The position numbers and the translations under genes are program-made. Shown in pieces: positions 1-10,522 of a DNA stretch of 64,000 nucleotides; the stretch's first letter is position 1, and the number at the start of each line of letters is the position of its first letter. The notes beneath the pieces are model-generated. The model saw only the letters and a list, made by a program, of their open reading frames with translations. It ran no database searches and was not told the DNA's origin. The stretch comes from Ypsolopha sequella (taxonomy: Eukaryota > Arthropoda > Insecta > Lepidoptera > Ypsolophidae): positions 7,395,501 through 7,459,500 of the forward strand of contig OW203985.1 of NCBI GenBank assembly GCA_934047225.1, written 5' to 3'.

Positions 1-485
1 GTTTATGGCACCTTGTCTTGACGGGAAAAAAACTGTCATTTTTATCTTGTCTGGTGTAACATAAAGTCATGGTCTGAAGCTAGTGTTTTTTATATACTCG
101 TAGTAAAAAGCAATAACAATAGTATATCTACCTACCTATTTCTGGACCGAAATTCAACTCTCATGGTTAACTGGATTCTGTAATTCAAAAAGTAACTATA
201 GCAGACAAACATGTCGAAGTTATAAGATTTTCTTACTTCAGCTGTTTTTCGATATATCAGTCTAACTTTGTTTAGCGAAATTCACTTAGAATTAGAGTGC
301 ATTTCAAAAAGAACGTCAGTCAGAAAACAAATTTTCCAAAAGTAGATACTCGTAAATCAGGGATGGACTTGAACCCACATCAATGCCAATCTGTTCAATC
401 CATGACCATGTAATCTCAGCGGAGCGCCGCCGGCCAGCTCTCAAAAAACTACAAGACGTGCTGCATCGGCGAACAGACATAGGGC

Positions 486-1017
486 AAAGATGTTTATACC
501 AATGTCTGCACTCGTAGCATAGTGTTATTATAATGAACTGAATGTGAATAAAACGACCAGCGGGCCTATTATGTATCTCTAGTTGCCTTGTGGACTGAGT
601 GCCTATCATCGAAAACATAGGTATACTATCGAATTCCGATTTCCTAAGGATATGTTCGCACTTGAAGTGACGACACAGTTTGTTAATAGTTCAATACCCA
701 ATAAAGGCAATTTTGAAATTTCAGTTTTTATCTATGTTTTTGATGATACGCACCCAGTTCAGTTGGCAACCAAAGATACAGAATAGGGGAGCTGATCAAA
801 GTATCTAAGCAGGTAATAATATATTGGTTATAAGAAACATAATAAATTAACTTACTTGAACAACAAAAACATTTTTCTTGTTATGACTTCTCAAGATGAC
901 AAAATTAAAAATATAAAAAAGTAACTAATCCAAAGACAGTGTGACTGCACCCGTAACACAGTGTTTAATAACAGACATAATACAAAGATGTTTATACCAA
1001 TGTCTGCACTCGTAGCA
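486..1017. repeat. Pair of 34-bp direct repeats (486-519, 984-1017)
   Basis: The same 34-base string, ending in CTCGTAGCA, occurs at 486-519 and 984-1017. Both copies lead into variants of the sequence AGTGTTTAAT that forms the arms of the hairpin element at 1307-1431. They look like partial copies of one family. No coding potential is evident. Confidence 0.7.
580..786 (+). repeat. Interspersed repeat family F, copy 1
   Basis: This segment reads through GGCAATTTTGAAATTTCAG, a 'tttttgatgat.cgcacccag' stretch and AACCAAAGATACAGAATAG. A reverse-complement copy sits inside a D element at about 15776-15905, and a same-strand partial copy lies at about 35695-35790. The 67-residue open frame here is repeat-derived and resembles no protein I know. 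Confidence 0.55.
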
Positions 1018-1059
1018 CAATGTTTAATAACGGACATTTTACAATTTATTTAACATTAC

Positions 1060-1285
1060 CTATGTATTGTGTATACTGCCATAGCAAAGTTTTGATTGGT
1101 TTCTGTAAATTAGAATTTTAAAAGTTTAAATTTTATAATTGTAATTTACAGAAACTTTGCGATGACAGACAAAACAGGTAAGGTTTTGTTGAGAAACTAT
1201 TGAGTAAATTTTGAGTAAGTGCTCTGTTTCGATTAATTAGAAAATGCGTGTTCTTCACAATCTGGCTGCTAAACCACTCTTAAAC
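1060..1285 (+). repeat. Repeat family I, copy 1
   Basis: Begins near CCTATGTATTGTGTA, contains an internal inverted segment (a TTTCTGTAAATT string facing its complement around 1100-1155) and ends at the CTGTTTCGATTAATTAG and GGCTGCTAAACCACTCTT motifs. Related copies lie at 43870-45000 (split by another element) and about 54480-55055. It is probably a non-autonomous foldback element. Confidence 0.5.
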
Positions 1286-1306
1286 ACTGCAACGGGACCA
1301 GCACTC

Positions 1307-1431
1307 GTAGCATAGTGTTTAATCGCGCGCGACGCCAATTAGTTGAAGTGCGAGGAGCGTGACACGATGTTTTTGCGATTAAACAGTATGTCACCCTCCT
1401 CACTTCGCGCGCGATTAAACACTATGCTACC
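1307..1431. mobile_element. Short foldback element with GC-rich hairpin arms, copy 1
   Basis: The left arm GTAGCATAGTGTTTAATCGC continues into GCGCGA and faces its reverse complement at 1407-1431. The inner part also pairs, with GTGCGAGGAGCGTGAC facing GTCACCCTCCTC. A second copy is at 5943-6078. Hairpin symmetry and two copies in the window point to a MITE; the family is not identified. Confidence 0.6.
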
Positions 1432-1830
1432 GGGCCTAGCGTCGGTTCAAATAATATAAGTACTGTACCTATAGAATAGTACAACATGGAATGAATAAAA
1501 ATGCGGATGCTGAGATGGATGTGACTCGAAGCCCGTAAAGTAAAAAAAAAATACAAAAGCCTCACCTGTACAAAAAAAAAATACAAAAGCCATTGATTGG
1601 CACGGTATGGCCATAAACTGCAACGAGATAAAGTCTTAATGACGCAATAGATGCTAGTACTTAGAGTAGAAAAAAAAAGACATAAGAAACTATGTACATG
1701 GCTCGATTGCGTCAAAGCGGACATATACAGTCACATTTTTTGTGAAATATTATTATTTTACTTATTTAGCTACATGTACCTGAATCAACCACATCATGCC
1801 AGCTGATTAAGATGAAGTTGTGGAACCCGG

Positions 1831-2012
1831 AAACTGGCGATAGTACTCGTCCATATGAACGACTATGGAACCAACCTTCGAATCGCAAAAAATAATTCAA
1901 CTTTTCCATAAAAAAGTCACATAGCCACCCAACTAAAATGTATGAAATGTCCGTTTTTTCTCAATTTTTTTCAGGGGAATATGTTTGTATGGACGGGTAC
2001 TATTGCCAGTTT
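1831..2012. mobile_element. Foldback (MITE-like) element
   Basis: AAACTGGCGATAGTACTCGT at 1831-1850 is matched in inverse by sequence at 1983-2012 (arms about 28 bp with a few mismatches). The flanking GATGAAGTTGTGGAACCCGG resembles, in inverse, 16590-16635 (CGGCTTCCGCAACTTCATC), so the same family ends there too. No target duplication was resolved. Confidence 0.45.
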
Positions 2013-2333
2013 TGGGCTTTCGCAGCTGTATTATCATTAAGCAACGACATAGATCGGAGGATAGGATATCTCACTTAGTCAACAGTCCGTACTCTATAAT
2101 CAATCAAAAATGTTGAGGGGAATGATGGTGGTAAAGTAAGCAGATCCAAATCTTTCAAAAGCAGAGTTAGTAAGTAATTTTGTCCGCACAAGGTCGATTC
2201 ACCGGATTTGTAACAAAACATTCAGAAATAATCATAATGGCCAAATACAACTTTTAGCTAAGACAACTAGCTTAAAGTTGTATTTTGGCTGTTATAATTA
2301 TTTCTTATTATTTTGTTACAAATCCGGAGAAGA

Positions 2334-2687
2334 AGGTGGTAGAGCTGATGCCAGGTTCGACTGTGGAGGTACCACCATCTTACTTGGAGACCCCTCGAAG
2401 TAATTCGGAGGAGAGTAAGAGGACAGCTCACAGGCAAAAAACCAGGAGGCCCACTATGCCTGGGACCGATGGATGGCGGTATATCCATCCCTAATAGCCG
2501 GACCTTATATGAAACAGACTGGTGACGGGCAATAGCGTCACTGGTGCGAGGGTTCCGACACCGCGCTCACCAACCCGCCTGCCCAGCGTGTGTGAGTATG
2601 GGCAATTCTTCCAGGATGACCGCCGGGAGTGGCAAAGTCCTGGAAAGGCTTATGTCCAGAAGTGGACGAACTAGGCTGATGAATGGA
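2334..2687 (+). mobile_element. RTE-type non-LTR retrotransposon 3' end, copy 1
   Basis: A 3'-terminal fragment of a non-LTR element with the signature GGCAAAGTCCTGGAAAGGC, TCCAG(C/A)AGTGGACGAACTA and GGCTGATGGATGG tail. Copies in the same orientation lie at 17358-17643, 19291-19512, 41012-41328 and 49134-49341, all ending in the same short TGGA tail with different 5' ends. That is the pattern expected of target-primed reverse transcription. Assignment to the RTE clade is from recognition of lepidopteran RTE tails. This copy carries GAATGG rather than a full TGGA array and ends about 170 bases before the first transporter exon. Confidence 0.65.
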
Positions 2688-2854
2688 AATCTGGAGAATC
2701 GACCCTTACAGTAGTATCTGCTACAACAAACAACATTTTTTTTAAAAATGTCCTCTACATTTACTTTTAGCTTTTTTAGAAACATAGCTCTATTAATTCA
2801 ATAAAAAATGAGGTAATGGTAGAAATATTAACACTCTGATTTAATTTTTTACAG

Positions 2855-3105
2855 GTGTTCGATGAATACACAGTAGGCAACGAGCTCTCCATCGAAACTT
2901 ACTGTGCTCTAACGCTCGTCCCTTTAGTCTTGCTATGCCAAATCAGAAACCTGAAGTACCTGGTGCCATTCTCCCTGACAGCCAACTTCCTGATCATAGT
3001 GGTCTTCGGAATTACTATGTACTACATATTTTCGGACCTGCCCTCAATAACAGACAGTGACAGAGAAATGGTGGCTAGCGTGACACAGTGGCCGTTGTTT
3101 TTCAG
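2855..3105 (+). CDS. Proton-coupled amino acid transporter (SLC36/PAT, pathetic-like), internal exon
   Basis: First of four transporter exons in the window. It is preceded by a polypyrimidine tract and acag acceptor and followed by a GTCAGT donor. It reads in phase 0 from VFDEYTVGNELSIETYC through QIRNLKYLVPFSLTAN and YYIFSDLPSI to PLFF, with two hydrophobic segments (about residues 17-30 and 38-60). The IRNLKYL.PFS.TAN and YYIF.DLPSI motifs are characteristic of SLC36/PAT (AAAP superfamily) transporters. These proteins co-transport small neutral amino acids and protons across plasma or lysosomal membranes, and in insects they are linked to growth signalling. The exon ends two bases into a Ser codon completed by the next exon. 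Exons for the N-terminal third must lie left of the window; none was recognised in bases 1-2854. Confidence 0.93.
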
Positions 3106-3134
3106 GTCAGTTATTTATTATTATTTTATACCCC

Positions 3135-3558
3135 TTAAGGCGATATGTAAAAGTTTTAGCGTCCTTGTTACTCTATATGCGAAAAAATCCTCAGTGCGAG
3201 AGGGACGGATTCGTGGAAAAGTAGCAAAAAGTTGGGTTTTTATTAATATAAAATGTACTAAAGTTGCTATCAAAATTTCGTTTAACCAGGTCCTAGATAC
3301 CGTTAAAACCCATCTAATAAAATATAGCTGCAGTCTATATGTCATTCTAAATTGTCAAACCAGGAGAATTGGTGTCGAAAAGGACTTCATTTCAATAAAT
3401 ATTTCTATCGAGCCGAATTTCTCCAATCGCGTTTCTGTTTTTAGAGATCCCTAGAAAAAGAGTCCAAAAATAATATACTATTTTATCAAAATTATACATT
3501 GTTTACTGAAGTAGATATGCAAGTCGTTAAAGTGTCGTTTTTTTCCGTAGCGCCTTAA
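3135..3558 (+). mobile_element. TTAA-flanked MITE family D, copy 1
   Basis: Begins TTAAGGCGATATGTAAAAG and ends TAGCGCCTTAA, giving inverted ends (TTAAGGCG.TA) bounded by TTAA, as expected for piggyBac-mobilised MITEs. Other copies are at 15619-15917 (with an internal F segment), 40235-40657 (inverted), 50089-50510 and a diverged one near 47960-48215. This copy starts 30 bp after the splice donor of the first transporter exon. Open frames on both strands inside it are repeat-derived. Confidence 0.7.
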
Positions 3559-3703
3559 GCCACTAACTACCGGTGTTATTAAACTTGCAAACGCAGCTCG
3601 TGACGTTAATCAAATAACGTGCTTAAAGTATCAAATGAGAATAAATGTGAATGCAAATAATGAAATGCAAGTGTGAAAATAGAAACAATTTGTCTCAGAA
3701 CCA

Positions 3704-3962
3704 TACAAGGTGTAACAGAAAGGTGTAACCATATTTTAAGAGCTTATTCAGTCAATAGTATAGAACTACTTTTACTATGGAGCCAACCTGAAATCTCAAA
3801 AAAAACTGCCCTTCCATACATTTCAGCCGAGCGGCATTGCATTTTTCTATGAAAAAGTTTTTTTTTTTTTGAGATACAGGGTTTGTTCCATAGTAAAAGT
3901 TGTTCTATACCATTGACTGAATAAGCTCTTCAAATATGGTTACACCTTTCTGTTACACGTTT
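3704..3962. mobile_element. Foldback MITE family C, copy 1
   Basis: Inverted arms of about 80-90 bp start TACAAGGTGTAACAGAAAGG and contain AGCTTATTCAGTCAATAGTA, mirrored by CATTGACTGAATAAGCT and CTTTCTGTTACACG at the right end. Copies are at 9250-9467, 33319-33582 and 35894-36176; the last two are flanked by TA. TA targets and simple foldback structure suggest a Tc1/mariner-like mobilising transposase, which is an inference. Confidence 0.7.
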
Positions 3963-3964
3963 TA

Positions 3965-4960
3965 CCTATATTTATTTTATTTATTTATATTTATATTTGG
4001 GAAACAAACAGTTTAACATTACATAAAAACAATACACAACTAAATTACACAAACCAGCAAAGTTTCCACACATAGATAAACAAATGTAAAACAAGCAGTA
4101 CAGTTCTAAGAAACAAGACAGTTGAAATTAAATATAAAAACAAAATAAAATTAAAATCAATAGATATTACAATTATTACAAACAATTTTAAAATTTCGAC
4201 TGTAATAGTTTTTTAAGCGACAAAAGTGACACATTAAACAAATCAATGTCATTAAATTGTTTGTTATATAAATTACAGGTCCTGTATAAAAAACAATTTA
4301 CTAAATAATTTTTTGTGGTTGATGGCACAGAAAACAATCTTAAACTTCTTGTTGTCTTTGACGGACAACGGAAATTTATTTGGCCAAGCAAATGTGGAGT
4401 ATCAACTAAATTAACAATTATTTTATATAAAAGTTCAATATCATGAGAGATTCGTCTATCCCTAAGAGAAATAAGGCTGAAGCCTTGGTCTGGAGGTAAT
4501 CTATAGTTCACATATTTAATGAACTTATTTTGGATCCGTTCTATCATGTCAATGTAAATGTTATATTGTGGATTCCATACGGATGAAGCATACTCGAGGA
4601 TGCTCCTGACATATGCGAAGTATAAGACCTTGAATGTTTCCACATTCTTAAAAACCCTACATGTACGCATGACGAAACCTAGCATGCAGTAAGCTTTTTT
4701 CGTAATTTTATTTATATGAGCTTCAAATGATAGCTTTTCGTCCAGTATAACGCCCAAATCCCGCATCTCGTGAACGCGAACAAGCTCTTGTTGGTCGATG
4801 TGGTATGTGGCAACGACAGGCTTTTGTTTGCGGGTGAAAGTAATAACATTACATTTGGGGATATTTAGAAATAGCTTATTAACCCTGCAAAACGTTGATA
4901 AATTGTCCAAGTCTGTCTGTAAGTCCGCACAATCATTAGGTGTTATATACATGTTATGTT
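3965..4960 (-). pseudogene. 5'-truncated non-LTR retrotransposon (reverse transcriptase C-terminal part)
   Basis: The open frame 4952-4188 (254 aa, - strand) starts just after the catalytic YxDD region of a reverse transcriptase. It shows LNIPKCNVITFTRKQKPV, LGVILDEKLSFEAHINKI, YVRSILEYASSVWNP and ERIQNKFIKYV, all typical of the post-catalytic thumb/connection region of CR1/jockey-type non-LTR elements. The endonuclease and RT catalytic core are absent (5' truncation). The 3' untranslated part ends in an AAATAAATA-rich tail at about 3965-3990, directly abutting the C element at 3704-3962. The frame is intact but it is not a host gene. Confidence 0.85.
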
Positions 4961-5450
4961 AATATACATGTTAAAACGCGCGTGTGTCCGAGTTTGTGCT
5001 ACTGATGCTACCTGGATTAAAGAGACAAAAACAAAAGAAAACAAAAACAAAAGAGACAGAAAGAAAGCGGAATTTATTGCCAAAAATCACGCAAAAATAA
5101 AGCAAAAAGAAACTAAATTAAATTCTAATAAAAGTTAGCATCACATTTGCTTAGCATAAGGTGCGCCAGCATTTGCCGTCGGCGATTTCATTAAAAAATC
5201 CGTAAGTCCATCAAAAGCCCCTTAAAAGTATTAAGTATTAATAAGTATTAAATAATTTAAGGCACAGTCGCTCTCTTAGGCCGTTAAATATTTATTTAAG
5301 TCTTAAGTATCAAACTAAGCCATTAAAAAAACTTGTTTCATTCCTACGTAATTTTTTTTTTGCTAATTAAGGTTAATTTGATGGATAAGTGCCTCCTTAT
5401 CAACATTAGCGTATTTTTTTTTTAGGTAACTTTTACATAACGTCTTTTTC

Positions 5451-5815
5451 AATGCAAGTGCTCGTAAAGGCCCACTTTTTATGCATAAAAACCAAACAGA
5501 AAGTCGATTATTTTGCCCTAGGGCTTTATTATTATTATTATTTTTTATTTATTTACAATAGTTGGCTAACCTGCAGCCTTTCCTGTGTACCATAAATGTT
5601 ATACCTTTTTTTCCACAGTTTAACGGCTCTGGATACAGTCTTTTTGAGCCAATCATAATTTAAAGTTCACAAGATTATATTTGTTTTATTTCCTCACACT
5701 ATGCATTGGAAAACGTAGTATGATACACGGGCGTAAGAGCAATAAATTACTCGGTTACGTTTAAAACATTGTCCTCGTAATTTATTCCTTTTCGCCCTTG
5801 TAGCATAAACTACTA
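5451..5815 (+). mobile_element. Hairpin-containing repeat family B, copy 1
   Basis: Starts AATGCAAGTGCTCGTAAAGG and passes GTTGGCTAACCTGCAGCC and GAGCCAATCATAATTTAAAG. It ends in an imperfect inverted repeat in which GTAGTATGATACACGGGCG faces CGCCCTTGTAGCATAAACTAC. Other copies: 8396-8757, 18720-19095 and 34087-34475 on the same strand, 50841-50935 (part) and 51601-52733 (tandem) on the opposite strand. In this copy the hairpin apex (CTCGCTACGCTCG) is deleted. No protein coding; superfamily unknown. Confidence 0.65.
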
Positions 5816-5942
5816 TTTTGTTAGGTGACTTTTATATATATAACGTCTTTTTCGGTGCTTTCTAAGATCTGACGACCAAAATGGCCATATAATTTTATCA
5901 TTGATAAAACCCAGGATTCAACTTACCTGAGGAACCCTTTTA

Positions 5943-6078
5943 TGTTTAATCGCGCGCGATGCTATTTAGTTGAATCACAGGTGCGAGGAGCTCGACACGA
6001 TGTTTTTGCAATTAAACTGTACGTCACGCTCCTCGCACTTGTGATTCAACTATAGTGGCGTCGCGCGCGATTAAACAC
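5943..6078. mobile_element. Short foldback element with GC-rich hairpin arms, copy 2
   Basis: TGTTTAATCGCGCGCGA at the left and its complement at the right, with an inner paired segment (TTAGTTGAATCACAGGTGCG against its near-complement). Same family as 1307-1431. Confidence 0.6.
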
Positions 6079-6260
6079 TATGCTACGCCTGCTGGTTTTA
6101 TGGGGTGGGAAAAAAAATAGGTGAAAGCATCATCATTTTTTTTTTGTTGCAAACTGTTTGGCTATGTTTCTAATAAGTACAAAAAAAAAATTGTCAATTA
6201 CTATGATAGAAATAAATTTCTATGTTTGAACATTTGGCGATTTATCCATCTCAAGGAGAT

Positions 6261-6627
6261 ATAAATTAACATTTTATAATTGCAGTATAGAAACAAAGAA
6301 AAAAAGTAAATTTGGACGTGAGGAGCTCTGAACCGCGATTTGAACTCGGGACCTCTCGCTTACCGGGCGAACCTCGAACAATCGAACCTGCTATGCGAGC
6401 ACGTACGCGTCGATTAGATAAATTTGACAGATAGAATCCATAAATTCTAAACGATAACCCTTATTGCAATGAAATAAGAGTTACATTTTTATTTATCGTA
6501 TCGATGTCGAGTCGATACCAAGTTCATGCTAGTACCCCGGATTCGAATCCCGGTTCAGAGCTCCTCACATCCAGAATTAACTTTTCTTTCTGCGTTTCTA
6601 TACTGCAATGATATAATGTTAATTTAG
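6261..6627. mobile_element. Foldback element with tRNA-like sequence in its arms
   Basis: Arms of about 100 bp: ATAAATTAACATT..., GCAGTATAGAAAC and GAGGAGCTCTGAACCG at the left are mirrored by CGGTTCAGAGCTCCTCAC, GTTTCTATACTGC and TGTTAATTTA at the right. On the - strand at about 6325-6385, CGCCCGGTAAGCGAGAGGTC followed by GAGTTCAAATC resembles the anticodon-to-T-arm half of a tRNA (B-box-like). The right arm carries GGATTCGAATCCCGG, also T-arm-like. It may derive from a tRNA or tRNA-SINE; no full cloverleaf is visible. Confidence 0.5.
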
Positions 6628-6887
6628 AGTCAATTAGTTGGTGAAAAGATGTCGCCAGCCTTATATAATCAGGAAAAAAAAACATTGCTGGGTTTTTGTC
6701 TGTCAAGAGTTTATTTATTACAGAAGCTGGAAAAAAATGCCATCAAAAATGGTTTTGGAATGATAACGAAAAAAAATATTAATTAGCTCGTTTTGGTGCG
6801 GAAAGGGTCCCAAAAGGGTCCTTCAGGTAAGTTGAATCCTGAGTTTTATCGACGATAAAGTTACCTGACCGTTTTGGTGGTCAGCTC

Positions 6888-8395
6888 TCTGACTGTAATT
6901 AAGATAGACTTGTTAAATATTTATTCAGTAAATTTCAATTTACTAAAATCAAAAGTCGCAGGTACTTTACTTTTTTTTAATCGAAAACTTTTTTCTTTTT
7001 TTTTATAGATCTTCACTTTAGGATCTGATTTCTAAGTCTGCCCCACAGAACATAATAGTCTGCCCACATAAGGGATCTTTTTATTCTTACAATATTTAAT
7101 TTTCGTCTGTCGTTTGATATCCCCGAAAACCAATATATTTTTATTGCTCGTTTGAATATCTTCTTACATTGTCGCAAGTAAAAGCTAGTTTACAAAATGA
7201 AGGGTAAGCGGGAAGAGGGATGAGGGAAGAGGGAAGAGGAAGAGGTCAACAGAAGGTAGTTTTGAAATAAGTAAAAAATTTGCTTACGTTATTATTTAAG
7301 AACTCTTAGTGGGCAATTATTGTAATCACAGTTAATTATTGTAAGCACCGTTTTTTTTTTCTACAAAAGCAAACTTTTTTATCAGCCCATACTCCATATT
7401 GATAGACAATTTTTAATTTTTTTTTTTTGCTTTCGCTTTTTATGACCCTTTTTTGATTTCGATTTTTAAACTTCTTGAATACGGTTTATTTTTGAAAGCG
7501 AATATTCTGTGGTCTGTGTTATTTTTTTCTATTTTTTTTTTGCTCGATCGTTGTCCTCCAGATATTAAAAAAATGGCTCTATTAACTCAATTTGTGACAA
7601 AAACTGACAATGATCTTTCTTCCCGCTTACCCTTCAAATGGTATAGACATAAAAATCTCGAGATAAATATGAAATTTCCCGAGGACCAATTGTGATGGTA
7701 TACATTAAATCACTCGGAGGCTCTGTGAGAAATCATTTCAATTAATATTTTGTTTCCTAAAACATCAAATAAAATACGAATAAAAAAGTAAAGGGTTTAA
7801 CAAGCTTTTACCAGAAATTATGAAAATACAAAACAATAGAAATTTTGATACGAGTACATATTTACCAGCCCCGTTTGCTCAGGTCTCATTTACGTTTTAT
7901 GAGGACCTAAAACACTATTATCAAACACGAAATATTTACTTACGAGAAATTGCTTTGTTAAGTCAGGAGAGTAATTCTCAGTCTGTCAATAAAGTCTTCT
8001 CGACCGTAAAAAGCTTTATCTGTAAAACATAAAATATATAAATTTTTAGCTCCTGTTTTAGAAATCTCGATTTGACTGTTTCTCCGGAGTAACACCCCTG
8101 GCTACTTAACCATAATTTAGAACAGAATTCCCGTAACTTAACTTCCAATATATATATATATTTTTTTCTTTTTCAGAGTATTTAAGCCAATTTAGGAAGT
8201 AGTTTTCGTTATTTTGGTATATAAGTAAATTAACAATTATTTTCTTATGTTTTTTAGGATTTGTCGGATATGACGTCACTTGAAAATTTCAGCTTAGCAA
8301 AAGTTATAGATTTTATCTATCATTTTAATCGTTTATATATTGCTACATAAATTAAATAAACTTTTAATTTAGTTCATGTACATTTGTTAATTTTT
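6888..8395. other. AT-rich intronic DNA, no gene seen
   Basis: Part of the first transporter intron. It contains poly-T runs and a 22-bp inverted pair (GAAGGGTAAGCGGGAAGA at about 7200 and its complement near 7620). Two short open frames (7453-7695 and 7820-8032) show no recognisable domain and no splice context. They are not called as genes. Confidence 0.5.
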
Positions 8396-8757
8396 AATGC
8401 AAGTGCTCGTAAAGGCCCACTTTTTATGCATCAAAACCGAACAGAAAGTCGATTATTTTGCCCTAGGGCTTTATTATTATATTTTTTTATTTATTTATGA
8501 GAAGTTGGCTAACCTGCAACCTTTCCTGTGTACCATAAATATTATACTTTTTTTTCCACTGTTTAACGGCTCGGGATACAGTCCTTTTGAGCCAATCATA
8601 ATTTAAAGTTCATAAGATTATATTTGTTTTATTTCCTCACACTATGCATTGAAAAACGTAGTATGATACACGGGCGTAATAGCAATAAATTAGCTACGTA
8701 ATAATAGCTACGCTCGTGTTTTAAATGGTGCTCGCAATTTATTCCTTTTCTACTACT
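8396..8757 (+). mobile_element. Repeat family B, copy 2
   Basis: Same order of motifs as copy 1 (AAGTGCTCGTAAAGGCCC to GTTTTAAATGGTGCTCGC). The terminal hairpin is scrambled and its right arm truncated. Confidence 0.65.
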
Positions 8758-8920
8758 TTACTATTATTACATATATTTTTATAAGTTATTTGACTTGTAA
8801 AAAGTGTATAATGTTTACCTACTTTACAAAATAAACTATTTGAATTTGAACATAATTAACCATTTGACATTATGACACAGTTGCACAATTGATTTTGATT
8901 AAGTTAATTTATTGTTACAG

Positions 8921-9096
8921 ATGTTTTATTCTACGAAGTCTACTAACCTGTAGTTGTAGTAGTGCATGCACACGCACTTTTTTTAGTGTGCGTAACCTCG
9001 GAAGCGTTTACAAAACGTGCAACACACACAAAACTCGCGTGTCTGTACACGTCACTACTACAACCATAGCCAAGCAGACTTCGTAGGATAAAACAT
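8921..9096. mobile_element. MITE with 44-bp terminal inverted repeats
   Basis: ATGTTTTATTCTACGAAGTC at 8921 begins a 44-bp arm ending GTTGTAGTAGTG; its inverse occupies 9053-9096 with about four differences and a small length difference. The inner sequence is GC-richer (CACACGCACTTTTTTTAGTG). This matches a MITE type I recall as common in butterflies. The family name is not certain. Confidence 0.75.
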
Positions 9097-9249
9097 TATG
9101 TAGCTGTTTATGAACACCTCGTTATTTTGACACAATAAAAACACCTCCAGTGCCACAAGGATCTTATGGTGCGTGGATTGGCTGTGTACAAAATAAAAAC
9201 TTTACCTAGTCGAGCTCTCTATAATTACTATTGACACCAACGTACATTA

Positions 9250-9467
9250 TACAAGGTGTAACAGAAAGGTGTAACCATATTTGAAGAGCTTATTCAACCC
9301 TGAAATCTCAAAAAAAAAACTGCCATACATTTCGGCCGAGCGGCATTTAATTTTTCTATGAAACAGTCGATTTTTTTTCGAGATACAGGGTTTGATCCAT
9401 AGTAAAAGTTGTTCTATACCATTGACTGAATAAGCTCTTCAAATATGGTTACACCTTTCTGTTACAG
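9250..9467. mobile_element. Foldback MITE family C, copy 2
   Basis: Same ends as copy 1 (TACAAGGTGTAACAGAAAGG and CCTTTCTGTTACA) but with an internal deletion in the left arm: the TATAGAAC...ACTTTTACTATGG segment is missing, while the right arm keeps it. Confidence 0.65.
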
Positions 9468-9484
9468 TTGCATAAGCACCCCTG

Positions 9485-10260
9485 AGTATATGTATTAATA
9501 TTTCCTACTAATAACACCCATGTATTTATTTAGTTATATCTACATTTACACTACACTTAACACACTTTTTTTTTATTATTTATTCGTGCATGTTTTAGTT
9601 TTACTTGTAATTAAATGTAACTGTACTTTTATTATTAGTTAAAATATGTTTTTCTTAGGTGTAGTAGCTTAAAACAATTGTAAATAAACGTGATTTTGTG
9701 TAAATTTTTATCTGGGAGCCCGCGTAACAGACTTACTAGTGCGGGGCCCGTTGTGTAATTGTAATTTTGATTTCCTTATTTTGGTAAATAAATATTTGTG
9801 ATTTGTGAATAACTAAGCCAATAGACTTAGATGAGTTCCTGTTGTCTCTCTCTTTTGTATTAGTTATTCCCACATTTAGCATATGTTCTCTTTTTTTTGT
9901 AAATAATCAGTTTTTATGAAAAGCTCTCGGTCTACACTCTTGCGACCGAGCCATTGCATTCCATATTCGGATATTCAAGGCGCCGTACGCCCACTTTGTA
10001 AGCAGTCAATAATAAACATTGTGTGAAGTTGTCATCGTGGTTTAATTGGCAGTACCTCGCCCGTTACTATACTCCTTGTTTCACAGCTGCGCCCCCTTGT
10101 CACTGTCGTCCACGCGCCATCAGATCCTTGTAGCAGTGCGCCAAGGCTCTTTTGGCGCGTGGATTGTTCGTGGTCAAAATCGGAACTAACGCTGCTATCC
10201 TATGCTTTGTTTCACGTGCTCCCTGTCACTACCATCCACGCGCCAAAAGATCCTTGTAGC
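9485..10260. repeat. Mixed retroelement-like 3' ends and short inverted repeats
   Basis: About 9690-9805 looks like a non-LTR 3' terminus (GCCCGCGTAACAGACTTAC... TTGGTAAATAAATATTTGTG). About 10110-10258 contains an inverted pair built on CACGCGCCA / TGGCGCGTGGATTG and AGATCCTTGTAGC. A related inverted copy (TAGCAGCGTTAGTTCCGATT) lies near 28140-28185. No coding sequence was identified. Confidence 0.4.
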
Positions 10261-10309
10261 TGTACACACTTACGAGAACATTAGCATCAAATGTTTTTTT
10301 TTTTTGCAG

Positions 10310-10522
10310 CACCGTAATCTTCGCCATGGAAGGCGTTGGTGTCGTCATGCCGGTTGAAAACGAAATGGCCAAACCCCAACAGTTTCTTGGCTGCCCAGGT
10401 GTTCTCAACGTATCTATGGTCATCGTTATCTTCCTGTACGGTTTCTTCGGATTCTTCGGCTATGTGAAATATGGTGACTCGGTCAAAGGCAGCGTCACTT
10501 TGAATTTACCGCAGGGGGCATG
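10310..10522 (+). CDS. Proton-coupled amino acid transporter (SLC36/PAT), internal exon
   Basis: Second transporter exon in the window. A T-rich tract and gcag acceptor precede it and a GTGAGT donor follows. Its first base completes the Ser codon left open by the previous exon (PLFF-S-TVIFAMEG). It encodes TVIFAMEGVGVVMPVENEM, KPQQFLGCPGVLN, a hydrophobic helix (VSMVIVIFLYGFFGFFGY) and KYGDSVKGSVTLNLPQG. The FAMEG.GVVMP.EN.M and SVTLNLP signatures are strongly conserved in PAT/SLC36 proteins and place this in the middle of the transporter core. It ends with two bases of a Trp codon completed in the next exon. The intron before it is 7,204 bp and is filled with repeats. Confidence 0.95.

Larger units (their letters stand above)
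5871..6887. mobile_element. Composite foldback element with nested elements
   Basis: The left arm, about 5871-5940 (CCAGGATTCAACTTACCTGA followed by GGAACCC), is matched in inverse by about 6808-6887 (TCAGGTAAGTTGAATCCTGA). Between the arms lie the GC-rich hairpin at 5943-6078 and a tRNA-like foldback at 6261-6627. The structure is therefore layered: one inverted-repeat element hosting at least two others. Confidence 0.6.

Noticed and set aside
3121..3454. Extension of the transporter exon frame to 3454
   Set aside because: The frame continues through the donor into a D-family MITE; the GTCAGT donor and the phase match to the 10310 exon define the true end at 3105.
7453..8032. Two open frames (80 and 70 aa) as extra transporter exons
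   Set aside because: The transporter reads continuously from the 2855 exon to the 10310 exon, and these frames have no flanking splice sites or PAT motifs.
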